17,899 bases of DNA from Desulfarculales bacterium UBA702 (GCA_002298165.1 DBMI01000012.1:1-17899), one strand, 5' to 3'. Numbered from the stretch's first letter, positions 1 through 8,003 are shown. Translations and numbers: made by a program. Notes: generated by a model not told the origin, from the letters alone.

Positions 1-530
1 AAAGATTCTTTAAAATTGAGCAACTGTCGTCTCACGCTGCCGTCTAGAACCAAATCACCTATTTGTGCGAACACGCCCCCTAAAAGCGAGGGGTCCTGTT
101 CGAATTCGACAACGATTTTCTTGCCGATTTTCTTCTCTAATGTAGCGGCAATCAGATCGAGATCGCCCTGTCCAAGCTCTACGGCCGCCTTGACCTGCGC
201 ACGGGCGATGTTTGAGTTTTCGTCGATGAGCTTGTGATAGAAGTCCTTGATTTCGGACAGATGCTGGATACGATTTTTGTCGATCAATAACATCAGAAAA
301 TTCTTGATGACGGGTGACAACTTGAGTTTTTTTGCCACCTTGTTGAAGATCTTGGTCTTGACCGCTTCCGGGTAAAGAGGATTCCGGAGCGCGTTTCCGA
401 GATCGGGGAGTTCGGAGAGCAGCTCACAAAAGCCGTCCAGCTCCACTCCATATTGCTCAATCGCCTTGCCCTCTTCGGCAAGATTGAACAATGCCCTCGA
501 ATATCGCTTGGCAATGACTAAATTTTTCAC
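1..530 (-). CDS. atpH: ATP synthase F1 delta subunit (OSCP), 3' end cut by window edge
   Basis: Delta is the peripheral-stalk cap that joins the b/b' dimer to the top of the F1 alpha3-beta3 head. Reading the minus strand from a GTG at 530 gives 176 uninterrupted residues starting VKNLVIAKRYSRALFNLAEE, which matches the family's N-terminal 'A-xRYA-AL' pattern. Near the visible end are the conserved C-terminal features: the segment KKIVVEF, then a GGVFAQIGDLVLDGSVRRQL stretch equivalent to the family's 'GG-R-x-G-x2-D-S-x2-L' signature. The family is about 180 residues long, so only a few C-terminal residues are missing beyond base 1. The GTG overlaps the atpF stop codon in a GTGA arrangement, which supports this start and implies translational coupling. 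The identification is firm; only the end is unseen. Confidence 0.93.
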   Translation of the reverse strand, partial: MKNLVIAKRYSRALFNLAEEGKAIEQYGVELDGFCELLSELPDLGNALRNPLYPEAVKTKIFNKVAKKLKLSPVIKNFLMLLIDKNRIQHLSEIKDFYHKLIDENSNIARAQVKAAVELGQGDLDLIAATLEKKIGKKIVVEFEQDPSLLGGVFAQIGDLVLDGSVRRQLLNFKES

Positions 531-1129
531 TTCGCCTCCACCACCATGGTGTTGAATTCGCGAATCAGGCGCTCCTGATCCTCAGCCAGCATCTTGTTTC
601 GCAAAACTTCTTCGGCGGCGGACACCGAGAGGTCGGCGACTTCATCCTTCAGACTGTCGCGCGCCGCCTGGATTTCCTGCTGAATTGCGATGCGCGCCTG
701 CTGCTTGATGTAATCAGCCTGCCGGTGTGCGGCCTCGATGATCTTCTTGCGCTCGACTTCGCCCTCTGCGATCAGCTCGTCGACGATCTTTCTGGATTCC
801 TCTTCCGCGCTGGATATCCGAGCCTGGATATCGATGCTCTTTTTCCGCGCATCTGCCGTTTTGGTTTCCAGCTCATCGAGCAAGCGCTGGATTTCCTCGC
901 GCCGCGAGTTAAGGAAACCCGCGATGGGTTTTCGGAGCAGCTTGGTAAGGATTGCGACCAGAATAACGAAAGCGATGGTACGATAAGCGAAGTCGGTCCA
1001 GTTAAGATGTTGAGCAGCGCCTGCTTCCGATGCCCAAGCATCGCTCAAGAATGCGAAAAAAAGCACTATCCCCTGAAGAGGCGCCCAAATCTTACACTTC
1101 ATCTTCATCCCCCTAAATCTCGCCTCCAT
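527..1129 (-). CDS. atpF: ATP synthase Fo subunit b, with signal-peptide-like N-terminus
   Basis: Subunit b forms the membrane-anchored peripheral stalk of F1Fo ATP synthase. The 200-residue product has an N-terminal hydrophobic stretch (about 14-33) ending in a signal-peptidase-like AWA-S site, a second hydrophobic segment (about 50-65) that is the usual b-subunit membrane anchor, then a long charged coiled-coil region (about 76-175). The ATG at 1129 is chosen because a strong GGGGAGGAG Shine-Dalgarno lies 7 bases upstream. In-frame ATGs at 1108 and 1102 are alternatives and would give a shorter n-region. The gene directly abuts the stop of the b' gene and overlaps atpH by 4 bases. A cleavable-looking leader on b is familiar from deltaproteobacterial AtpF; whether it is cleaved here is an inference. 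Confidence 0.94.
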   Translation of the reverse strand: MEARFRGMKMKCKIWAPLQGIVLFFAFLSDAWASEAGAAQHLNWTDFAYRTIAFVILVAILTKLLRKPIAGFLNSRREEIQRLLDELETKTADARKKSIDIQARISSAEEESRKIVDELIAEGEVERKKIIEAAHRQADYIKQQARIAIQQEIQAARDSLKDEVADLSVSAAEEVLRNKMLAEDQERLIREFNTMVVEAK

Positions 1130-1555
1130 TTAGATGCTCCTCCCCAAAATCTTCTGCGCCAACTGAACCGAGAATAATTTTACCTGATCCCGCAGCTCGT
1201 CCCGGGCGACGCTGATATCCTTGCGGACCTGCGAGCGCATCTTCTGGAGCTGCGCCGCGGCCTCCTGGGAAATCTTCTGCAGCAGCTCCTTTTCCTCATC
1301 GTAGGCAGCCGCCTTGATCTCCTGAATCCTTTGAATACCGCTTCTCCTGGATTCCTGAATCCTTTGTTCGTATTGCTTCAGTGCCGATAGCGCATCGTTT
1401 TCGAGGCGATCGATTCCTCCCTGCTTTTCGGCCATCAGCTTCTGCCTCTCGGCCACGATGCGCCGGATCGGGCGGTAGAGGACAAAATTCATAAGCAGGA
1501 GAAAGATCAAGAAGTTGGCCATCTGGATTAAAAGCGTGACATTAATTTCGATCAT
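1130..1555 (-). CDS. atpF': ATP synthase Fo subunit b' (second b-type subunit)
   Basis: This 141-residue protein pairs with subunit b to make a heterodimeric peripheral stalk. It has one N-terminal membrane segment (about 5-27, MANFLIFLLLMNFVLYRPI), which ends in the 'YRPI' stretch that precedes the coil in b-type subunits, and then an uninterrupted charged coiled coil rich in Q, E, K and R. There is no enzymatic motif. A GGAGGGTAGGG purine run sits upstream of the ATG at 1555. It is the first gene of this operon fragment and abuts atpF with no spacer. Having both b' and b is usual in deltaproteobacteria, cyanobacteria and alphaproteobacteria. Subunits a and c (atpB, atpE) are not immediately upstream, so they must be encoded elsewhere. 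Confidence 0.92.
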   Translation of the reverse strand: MIEINVTLLIQMANFLIFLLLMNFVLYRPIRRIVAERQKLMAEKQGGIDRLENDALSALKQYEQRIQESRRSGIQRIQEIKAAAYDEEKELLQKISQEAAAQLQKMRSQVRKDISVARDELRDQVKLFSVQLAQKILGRSI

Positions 1556-1739
1556 CTTACCCTACCCTCCAATTGGCTGGCTTATGCAGAATGAAACCTT
1601 TATGCACAATGGGCAAACCGGCCGAGTATGCCCAGATGCGCTTTGCTGGTTGCACCATAATGAAACGAAACGGGAATATGGCCGAGCTTACTAGCACAGG
1701 TCAGGCCCATTTGGCAAGCGAAAAGCAAAAATTATCACA

Positions 1740-1767
1740 ATTTTACCACTTGCGGTGATCTGTGCAA
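1740..1767 (-). promoter_or_regulatory. Candidate sigma70-type promoter for the atpF'FH operon
   Basis: On the minus strand a TTGCAC (1767-1762) is followed after 16 bases by TAAAAT (1745-1740), which matches the -10 consensus at five of six positions; the -35 matches at three. It lies between the rodA stop and atpF', leaving a leader of roughly 175 bases. A TGTGATAAT just downstream could act as an alternative extended -10. Assigned by eye only. Confidence 0.35.
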
Positions 1768-1786
1768 AGTGGGGCGACCTTATAAA

Positions 1787-2902
1787 TCACCGGGTTTGAA
1801 AAACGTACCTGCGCATGCTTACGTTTTCAATCATGCCGACCGCGAGGCACAAGGTAATGAGCGAAGAGCCACCATAGCTCACAAACGGCAGGGTTATTCC
1901 CACAACCGGGAGCAAACCGATAACCATTCCGATGTTGATTATGGCCTGCCAGAGGATATAGGCGCTCATCCCGACCACGATCAGTGAACCGTACCTGTCC
2001 CTGGACCTGCCGGCCACCCTCAGTGTTAGAAAGATCAGCAGGCAAAAGAGCAAAATCAGGACTGCGGAGCCAACAAACCCCCACTCCTCGGCCCAAACCG
2101 AAAAAATGAAGTCCGTGTGCTTTTCGGGAAGAAAGTGGAGCTTGTTCTGAGTGCCGTTAAGGAAGCCTTTCCCCCACAGCATGCCGGAACCGATTGCGAT
2201 CTTGGACTGGCGGATGTGGTATCCGGCGCCGAGCGGGTCGAGGTCGGGGCGAAGCAGGATGAGAATGCGGCGTTTCTGGTAAGGCTTTAACGCATGTTCC
2301 CAGATGGGCATGATGAATGGAAGAATGCTTAGCGCCCCAATGGCGAGGTACTTCCAGCGAATGCCTACATAGAAGATAATTGTGGTGGAGATAGCGAGTA
2401 TTGATATCGCGGTGCCGAGGTCGGGCTCGGCAAGCACGAGGAGCACGGGTGCTATCGTAAAGCATACCGGCAGGATCAACTTCCCGAGACTGGGATATCC
2501 GGGAACATCCTGGGAGGAAAAGTACCCTGCGAGTTGTAAAACGATGACCACCTTCATGAATTCGGAGGGCTGAAACTGGAACCCGGCAATCTCGATCCAT
2601 CTGCGGGACCCGTTTACTTCTTTTCCGGCTACCAGTACCAACACAAGAAGGAGCAGAACAGAACCATAAATCCATGGACTAAGGGACCGGAGCTTCTGAT
2701 AGTCGATGAATAGCGAGCAGCACATAACCATCATTCCCACTGCTAGCCAGACCAGCTGCCGTAGAAACAAATTGTTCGTCGGATGCGCCTGAATCTGCAC
2801 GTAGAGCGCACTGTATATACTTAGCAGACCAATCGATATGATAGCAAAGAGCACCCAGATTATCGACCAGTCGAAATTTTCTATTAATCGCCTGTCCATC
2901 AT
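1787..2902 (-). CDS. rodA: Rod-shape peptidoglycan glycosyltransferase RodA (SEDS family)
   Basis: RodA polymerises lipid II into glycan strands during lateral wall growth, working with PBP2. From the ATG at 2902 the protein is 371 residues, the normal family size, with about ten hydrophobic segments. Visible SEDS signatures are the G-SRRWI-x-FQPSE segment (about 98-114), the HTDF motif with its conserved catalytic aspartate (about D264), and the PFVSYGGSS motif near the C-terminus (about 339-347). The frame is also open to a TTG at 2935, but that codon has no ribosome binding site. The ATG at 2902 or the adjacent one at 2899 gives the family-typical start MDRRLIENFDW, with a GGGAAGG about 12 bases upstream. 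It follows mrdA after 146 bases, the usual order. Confidence 0.95.
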   Translation of the reverse strand: MMDRRLIENFDWSIIWVLFAIISIGLLSIYSALYVQIQAHPTNNLFLRQLVWLAVGMMVMCCSLFIDYQKLRSLSPWIYGSVLLLLVLVLVAGKEVNGSRRWIEIAGFQFQPSEFMKVVIVLQLAGYFSSQDVPGYPSLGKLILPVCFTIAPVLLVLAEPDLGTAISILAISTTIIFYVGIRWKYLAIGALSILPFIMPIWEHALKPYQKRRILILLRPDLDPLGAGYHIRQSKIAIGSGMLWGKGFLNGTQNKLHFLPEKHTDFIFSVWAEEWGFVGSAVLILLFCLLIFLTLRVAGRSRDRYGSLIVVGMSAYILWQAIINIGMVIGLLPVVGITLPFVSYGGSSLITLCLAVGMIENVSMRRYVFQTR

Positions 2903-3048
2903 GGCGGCAGAATACCTTCCCTCGTCCGCCGACAAACCGCGGCAACGAGCTTTGCAGGGTGGGCACTGGTTTATCGCCCATAATTACTTCCGGGTTAGCG
3001 ATCGGTGTGCACGAAACCCATGCCCGCACCTGAAAAGTATCGCAACCG

Positions 3049-4911
3049 CTACTTCTCTGTTTTTCCCTTCAGGTGAGCCTGGATTACTTTCTGAACGAGC
3101 GGTGCGGCCATGGATGCACCGTGCCCACCGTGCTCGACTATCGCCGCCACGCAAATTTGTGGGTCACCAGCGGGAGCATAACCTACAAACCAGGCGTGGT
3201 CCTTGTCCTTGGCTTTCGTAAGTTTTTCCAGAAGCTTCCGGTTAGCACCCTGCGCGACGTGCACCACCTGTGCGGTGCCCGTTTTTCCAGCCGTCTGGTA
3301 GGCCGGGTCCCTTATTGCATGGGCCGTTCCTCCGGCGCTTTCAACGACACCGGTCAAACCCTTCTTTACAATGTCAAAGTAGCGCTGCTCGATTGGTATC
3401 GAGCGCTTGAGTCTAGGTTTTATCTCGGCTATTTCATCTCCCGTGCTGCCCTCTATTCTTTTAACGACGTAAGGATACCAGAGCTTTCCGTTATTTCCCA
3501 CAGCGGCATATCCCATTGCCATCTGCAGCGGGGTAACAAGGTCGAAGCCCTGTCCGATGGAAATCGAGATGGTCTCTCCGCGCTGCCAGGGGACCCCGGT
3601 TGCCTGCTTTTTCCACCACGAAGTCGGGATGAGCCCCGGGTGTTCTCCGTAGAGCCCTATTCCGGTTCTCTCGCCAAGACCGAACATGTTCGCGTACTGT
3701 GCGATTTTGTCGACGCCGAGCTTTAGTCCGGTATTGTAGAAAAAGACATCGCAACTTTGGATGATTGCCCTTTCCACGTCAACCCCGCCGTGTCCCGCAT
3801 CGCGCCAGCACCGGTACCTGCGGTCCCCGTACTGAAGATAGCCGGGGCAACTGAATGTACTGGTGGAAGTTATTGCCCCATCTTTTAGAGCGCCAATGGC
3901 TACAAAGGCCTTATAGGTGGAGCCCGGCGGATAGGCCGCGCCGCTGCCGCGGTTTAAAAGCGGGTGTGAGGGATCTTTGGTCAGGGCATTCCAATCATCT
4001 TTTTTAAGGCCGCGGATGAACTTTTCCTGATCGAAAGTCGGGTTGCACGCAAAGGCTAGTACCGAGCCGTCCCTCGGATCCACGGCAACAATTGCGCCTG
4101 TCTTTCCCTCAAGCAGCAACTCGGCTGTTCTTTGGAGGTCCATGTCGAGAGTCAGCCACAGGTTTCTGCCCGAAATGGGGAGCACCTCGTCGAGCAGGCG
4201 AATTCTCCTGCCCACGGCGTCAACTTCGACCTGCCGCCCTCCCCGTTTGCCGTGAAGATATTGCTCGAATGCGCTTTCGACACCTACTTTGCCGATGTCC
4301 TCACCGGGGTAGTAGCCCTGGTATTTCTCGCTCCTAAGCTCGGCCTCGGTTATCTCGCTGAGGTAGCCCACAAGGTGGGCCGCCGTGCCGTTCCACTTGT
4401 ACTCCCTCTTCGGTTCGAGCTGAATGACGACACCGGGCAGCCTGATCCTTTGCGCCTCGATTCGCGCCAGACAGTCGCGGTCGAGATCGGAGGCAATCCT
4501 CAGGGGCATGAATTTGGGCGTCGTGCGGTTAGCCTCGACTATGGCGAAGAAATCATCGGGATTTCGCTCGCAAAGGCGGGCCAATTCCCTCAAAGTCCCA
4601 TCAAGATCCCGGATGTCCTCCCTGATTATTACCAGGTGGTAAGCCGGACGGTTCTCGACAATCGGCACTCCGGCTCTGTCGAATATTATTCCGCGCGAAG
4701 AGGATATCTCCTCTATTCTTATGCGATTGTTTTCTGATTGGAAACGGTAGGATGAGCCTTCGAGGACCTGGAGGTGCCATAGCCTGAGAAGGTAAATCAT
4801 GAGGAAAACCAAAAGTATCGCGTACAGGGCAAAATGCTGCCTCTGAAACGAAACGGTTTCGGTACTCTCCCAGTTAATTATTTTGAGCCCTATAGGCTTT
4901 TTATTCTTCAT
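3049..4911 (-). CDS. mrdA: Penicillin-binding protein 2, elongasome transpeptidase
   Basis: PBP2 is the monofunctional class B transpeptidase that cross-links peptidoglycan made by RodA. The 620-residue product has a short cytoplasmic N-terminus and one membrane anchor (about 29-47). A pedestal/dimerisation region follows (about 60-240; it contains the RGIIFDR stretch at about 73-79). The transpeptidase domain shows the three active-site motifs in order: STYK with catalytic Ser331, SCD at 386-388, and KTGT at 543-546. The length is typical of the family. SCD/SSD in place of SxN is normal for PBP2 orthologues. The ATG at 4911 has only a weak purine stretch (AAGAGCAG) upstream. It lies between mreD and rodA in the conserved cluster. 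Confidence 0.96.
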   Translation of the reverse strand: MKNKKPIGLKIINWESTETVSFQRQHFALYAILLVFLMIYLLRLWHLQVLEGSSYRFQSENNRIRIEEISSSRGIIFDRAGVPIVENRPAYHLVIIREDIRDLDGTLRELARLCERNPDDFFAIVEANRTTPKFMPLRIASDLDRDCLARIEAQRIRLPGVVIQLEPKREYKWNGTAAHLVGYLSEITEAELRSEKYQGYYPGEDIGKVGVESAFEQYLHGKRGGRQVEVDAVGRRIRLLDEVLPISGRNLWLTLDMDLQRTAELLLEGKTGAIVAVDPRDGSVLAFACNPTFDQEKFIRGLKKDDWNALTKDPSHPLLNRGSGAAYPPGSTYKAFVAIGALKDGAITSTSTFSCPGYLQYGDRRYRCWRDAGHGGVDVERAIIQSCDVFFYNTGLKLGVDKIAQYANMFGLGERTGIGLYGEHPGLIPTSWWKKQATGVPWQRGETISISIGQGFDLVTPLQMAMGYAAVGNNGKLWYPYVVKRIEGSTGDEIAEIKPRLKRSIPIEQRYFDIVKKGLTGVVESAGGTAHAIRDPAYQTAGKTGTAQVVHVAQGANRKLLEKLTKAKDKDHAWFVGYAPAGDPQICVAAIVEHGGHGASMAAPLVQKVIQAHLKGKTEK

Positions 4912-5010
4912 ACCGATCTGCTCTTAAAAGCTGATGCCATCTGGCATTTTAGAAGCGGCTCACAGGCGAGGCGCGCATCCCGCCGCAATCTCCCGCTAAC
5001 CGCTCAGAGC

Positions 5011-5529
5011 CTAAAAAGGGCTCTTGGGGCTAAGAATCGGGTAGATTAAAAATGGGGCAGTGGTCATGGAAAGCACTGTGCGGATACAAAGCCCTATCCA
5101 TATCTCTGTTAAAGAGTAAAAATCCATAGGGACAAAAGAGAGAAAAAGCCCGATAGCGACCGATTGTCCCATGGCGCAAATCCCTGCGAGCCCCATCTGG
5201 TAGAATGGATTGTAGCAGTCGAACCTCTCCGAGGCCATGTGGACCAGGCATACGGCCACAGCGTAGGAACCCACGTGAAGACCCCAGAACTGGCCGGAGA
5301 AATTGTCCGCCAGAAAACCCCAAAACGCGGCCCACAGCAGCCCGCCCAGGGGAGACCATCCCACGGCGGCGGCAAACATAAGCGGGAGCAGCAGGTCAAT
5401 CCTTAGTGCCTGATATGGCAACCTCGATACCAGGTGAACCTGAATCAACATGATAAGGAAAGTATAGACGACGATCCATATAGTACGGCCCAATTGAAAA
5501 TCGGTAGTTGTTTGCCCGAGCCGGATCAT
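5011..5529 (-). CDS. mreD: Rod shape-determining membrane protein MreD
   Basis: MreD is a small polytopic inner-membrane protein of the elongasome that associates with MreC and is thought to modulate MreC's activation of PBP2-RodA. The 172-residue product is strongly hydrophobic, with about five to six membrane segments. It contains the family-typical LRIDLLLPLMFAAAVGW stretch and a following G-LWAAFWGFLADNFSG loop. Its ATG overlaps the mreC stop in an ATGA arrangement, so translation is probably coupled. Sequence conservation in this family is low; the call rests on topology, length and position between mreC and mrdA. Confidence 0.92.
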   Translation of the reverse strand: MIRLGQTTTDFQLGRTIWIVVYTFLIMLIQVHLVSRLPYQALRIDLLLPLMFAAAVGWSPLGGLLWAAFWGFLADNFSGQFWGLHVGSYAVAVCLVHMASERFDCYNPFYQMGLAGICAMGQSVAIGLFLSFVPMDFYSLTEIWIGLCIRTVLSMTTAPFLIYPILSPKSPF

Positions 5530-6551
5530 CTCTGGTTCACCTTGGCGGGGGGCTTTTCCGGCTTTTTCTCGGGTGGTTTTTCAGTTTTTTTGTCAGACTT
5601 TTTTTCAAGCTTCTTTTCAGCTTTTTTCTCAGCCTTTTTCTCAGGCAATTTTTCGGACAGCTTTTCGGCGGGATTCTCGGAAGGTTTTTCCTGCGCCTGA
5701 GGTGGGTCTAGATCCAGTCCAGCCCCGGCTCGCCTTATTACCAGGACTTCTTCGAGCGCGCTTAAGCGAACCAGCGGCCGCACTTCTATTTTTTGAAAAA
5801 GATCCACCGGGTCCTTATAGGCCGCCTGGACCACCCCGAGCCGAAGCCCTTTAGGATAAATTCCATCCTTTCCAGAGCTTACCACCAGGTCTCCGACCTG
5901 GATATCAAGGTTTGCGCGAACATATTTCAGCAGGCATCCACTGGAATCCCTGCCCGACAGAATTCCACGCACGCGGTTTCTCTGGATCAGTCCGTCAACC
6001 GAACTGCCGGGGTCGGTTATGAGCAGGACGCGGCAGTATCTGTCCGACACGTCCAGTATGCGCCCTATTACACCCTCATCGTTTACAACGGCCATATCAG
6101 GAGCTATACCGTCGCGAGAGCCTTTATCGATCATCATGGTTTGAAACCAGCCGGTCATATCGTGCATCAGGACCTGTGCGGCCACGGTATCGGCATTAAT
6201 GGTCGATCTGAAGTCTAGGAGGCGTCTCAGGCGCAGGTTTTCTACATGGGCCTCTTGATAGATGGTGATTTTGCTCTCCAGATCGGCCAGCTCTTTTTTG
6301 AGGCCCTCGTTTTCGCGGCGCAGGTTCTTGAGCCAGATATAGTCCCTTATCAGGTCTTCGACCGAAGAAAAAATCCTGCCGAAAAACTGGATGGGAGGGC
6401 TGACGGTTTCGGTTACGGAGCGCTGCAGGAAGTCCATTCTGGGCGGAGTGCGGAAATTGAGCGAAAATATATAGAGGAACACACTGATGAAAACAATGAT
6501 GAGCATAACACCGCGCAGGCGGCGAACCCAGACGTCCGTATTCAATCTCAT
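5526..6551 (-). CDS. mreC: Rod shape-determining protein MreC with repeat-rich charged C-terminal tail
   Basis: MreC is a bitopic periplasmic scaffold of the elongasome that binds PBP2. The 341-residue product has a basic N-terminus, one membrane segment (about 14-31), a coiled coil (about 66-110, rich in L, E and K) and the double beta-barrel core (about 120-275). The core includes the family motifs 'IDKGSRDGI' and 'PGSSVDGLIQRNRVRGILSG'. Residues about 287-338 form an unusual lysine/glutamate/proline tail made of tetrapeptide units with consensus x-E-K-x. This tail accounts for the length beyond a typical 270-290 residue MreC. By topology the tail should be periplasmic. The gene overlaps mreD by 4 bases and lies 106 bases after mreB. 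Confidence 0.95.
   Translation of the reverse strand: MRLNTDVWVRRLRGVMLIIVFISVFLYIFSLNFRTPPRMDFLQRSVTETVSPPIQFFGRIFSSVEDLIRDYIWLKNLRRENEGLKKELADLESKITIYQEAHVENLRLRRLLDFRSTINADTVAAQVLMHDMTGWFQTMMIDKGSRDGIAPDMAVVNDEGVIGRILDVSDRYCRVLLITDPGSSVDGLIQRNRVRGILSGRDSSGCLLKYVRANLDIQVGDLVVSSGKDGIYPKGLRLGVVQAAYKDPVDLFQKIEVRPLVRLSALEEVLVIRRAGAGLDLDPPQAQEKPSENPAEKLSEKLPEKKAEKKAEKKLEKKSDKKTEKPPEKKPEKPPAKVNQR
5538..5693 (-). repeat. Degenerate 12-base tandem repeat encoding x-E-K-x tetrapeptides in mreC
   Basis: About thirteen consecutive four-residue units can be read in the MreC C-terminus: QEKP, SENP, AEKL, SEKL, PEKK, AEKK, AEKK, LEKK, SDKK, TEKP, PEKK, PEKP and PAKV. At the DNA level the plus strand shows the matching period-12 pattern, with recurring pyrimidine runs of the type CTTTTTCTCAGC. 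This points to expansion by slippage or unequal exchange. Confidence 0.85.
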
Positions 6552-6657
6552 AGATTAGGCACTTCGATCTGAAAATCCGGGACCTTGCATCGCCCATGGC
6601 CCGGTCAGCGCCGGCACATGCAGAGGGTGCGCGCAGTCCGGGCAGCCCACCGTGATA

Positions 6658-7689
6658 TCAGGACAGCACGTCCTTGAGGATCTCGAGATCCTCGAGCGCC
6701 TTGCCCGAACCGATTACCACCGTCGAGAGCGGGTCCTCGGTGAGCATGATGGGCAATCCCGTCTGGAGCCTCAGGAAATGATCGAGGTTTTTCAGAAGCG
6801 CTCCCCCTCCTGTCAGCACGATTCCGCGATCCACGATATCGCCTGCCAGTTCGGGCGGGGTCTGCTCCAGGGCTATCTTTATGGTTTCCAGAATTGAATC
6901 GATCTGCTCCTGGATGGATTCTCTAATTTCATCGGAGTTTACTTCGACGGTCTTCGGGATACCCGTTACCAGGTCGCGACCCTTTATCATCATCTTTTCG
7001 GTGCCATCCAGGGGATAGGCGTTGCCGATCGTCGTCTTTATAAGCTCCGCCGTCCGCTCCCCTATGAGAAGGTTGTACTGTCTTTTTATGTGCTGGAGGA
7101 TGGCGGTATCCATTTTGTCGCCCCCCACGCGCACGGAACGGCTGTAGACAATTCCGGCAAGCGATATGACGGCCACCTCGGTTGTTCCACCGCCGATATC
7201 AACGACCATGTTGCACACAGGTTCGGTAATTGGGAGTCCGGCGCCGATTGCCGCCGCCATCGGCTCCTCTATCAGGTAGACCTCATGGGCGCCGGCCGAT
7301 TCGGCCGATTCCCTCACCGCACGCTTCTCGACCTGAGTGACCCCGGAGGGGATACAGATGATTACGCGCGGCCTGATAAGGTTTCGCCGGTTGTGCACCT
7401 TTCGGATGAAATACCTGAGCATCGCCTCGGCAACTTCGAAATCGGCAATGACTCCATCTTTCATGGGCCTGATTGCGGTTATGTTGCCCGGGGTTTTTCC
7501 AAGCATCATTTTGGCGTCTTTTCCGACCGCGAGCACCCTGTTTTGTCCGCGTTCGTCTTTGCGCACCGCCACAACCGAAGGCTCGGTCAAAACAATTCCC
7601 TTGCCCCTTACATAGACGAGGGTGTTTGCCGTTCCGAGATCTATTGCAAGATCATTTGAGAACAGTCCTAGTATACGATTGAGAAACAT
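6658..7689 (-). CDS. mreB: Actin-like cell-shape protein MreB
   Basis: MreB forms membrane-associated filaments that direct the PBP2-RodA elongation machinery. The 343-residue product shows all actin-fold nucleotide-binding motifs: phosphate 1 DLGTAN (17-22), phosphate 2 DIGGGTT (164-170) and adenosine motif TGGGALL (293-299). The N-terminus MFLNRILGLFSND is a short amphipathic/hydrophobic leader of the kind that binds membrane. Length is typical of the family. The ATG at 7689 has an AAGGAG about 11 bases upstream. It is the first gene of the minus-strand cluster mreB-mreC-mreD-mrdA-rodA and is transcribed divergently from rpmH. Confidence 0.97.
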   Translation of the reverse strand: MFLNRILGLFSNDLAIDLGTANTLVYVRGKGIVLTEPSVVAVRKDERGQNRVLAVGKDAKMMLGKTPGNITAIRPMKDGVIADFEVAEAMLRYFIRKVHNRRNLIRPRVIICIPSGVTQVEKRAVRESAESAGAHEVYLIEEPMAAAIGAGLPITEPVCNMVVDIGGGTTEVAVISLAGIVYSRSVRVGGDKMDTAILQHIKRQYNLLIGERTAELIKTTIGNAYPLDGTEKMMIKGRDLVTGIPKTVEVNSDEIRESIQEQIDSILETIKIALEQTPPELAGDIVDRGIVLTGGGALLKNLDHFLRLQTGLPIMLTEDPLSTVVIGSGKALEDLEILKDVLS

Positions 7690-7728
7690 CCGCCGGCAAT
7701 CTCCTTTCGGACATGTTTGAAGTGGGTA

Positions 7729-7757
7729 TTCATAGCATGTGTGTTGACCGTCCGCAA
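7729..7757 (-). promoter_or_regulatory. Candidate promoter for mreB operon
   Basis: On the minus strand TTGCGG (7757-7752) and TATGAA (7734-7729) are separated by 17 bases. Each hexamer is a partial match to sigma70 consensus (three and four of six). The position, about 40 bases upstream of the mreB ATG, is suitable. Assigned by eye. Confidence 0.35.
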
Positions 7758-7921
7758 TAATTAAGAGAGAAGCGAAAAGCTAAAGGGAGGTAATTTGCCC
7801 CCAACACGACCTAAACAGCCAAAAACTGGCCAAACCGTCCCTCCTTGAGGGGGCTGGCGGGTAAGTTTAGCAGGTGAGGCAAGAGCCCCGTGATAAAAAA
7901 TGAAGTTGCACCGATGCAATC

Positions 7922-7951
7922 TTGACAAAAGGGACGCCTTTAGTTTATTAA
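7922..7951 (+). promoter_or_regulatory. Probable promoter for the rpmH-rnpA-yidD-yidC cluster
   Basis: A perfect -35 TTGACA (7922-7927) is followed after 18 bases by TATTAA (7946-7951), four of six matches to the -10. An A-run at 7895-7900 could serve as an UP element. A TTGCA-N4-TGCAA inverted repeat ends two bases before the -35 and could be an operator. The predicted leader is about 100 bases. Confidence 0.55.
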
Positions 7952-8003
7952 TAGCGTTTTGCATTAGTTAGGGATCAGGGTTCGTTCCGGCGACAGGAAA
8001 CCA

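Noticed and set aside
386..388. Residue positions 386-388 of PBP2 (SCD) as a degraded SxN active-site motif
   Set aside because: A serine-x-aspartate second motif is normal in PBP2 orthologues, so the enzyme is not judged defective. Coordinates here are residues of the mrdA product, not bases.
1745..1786. Rho-independent terminator for the mreB-rodA operon
   Set aside because: A CCACTTTGC/GCAAGTGG stem with a bulge follows rodA on the minus strand, but the U-rich run comes too far downstream and overlaps the candidate atp promoter.
4132..4737. A 201-codon plus-strand open frame inside mrdA
   Set aside because: It is antisense to the PBP2 pedestal region. The PBP2 frame is intact and carries all catalytic motifs.
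7761..7964. A 67-codon minus-strand open frame in the mreB-rpmH spacer
   Set aside because: It crosses the strong rpmH promoter, has no convincing ribosome binding site, and its translation is low-complexity with no recognisable family.
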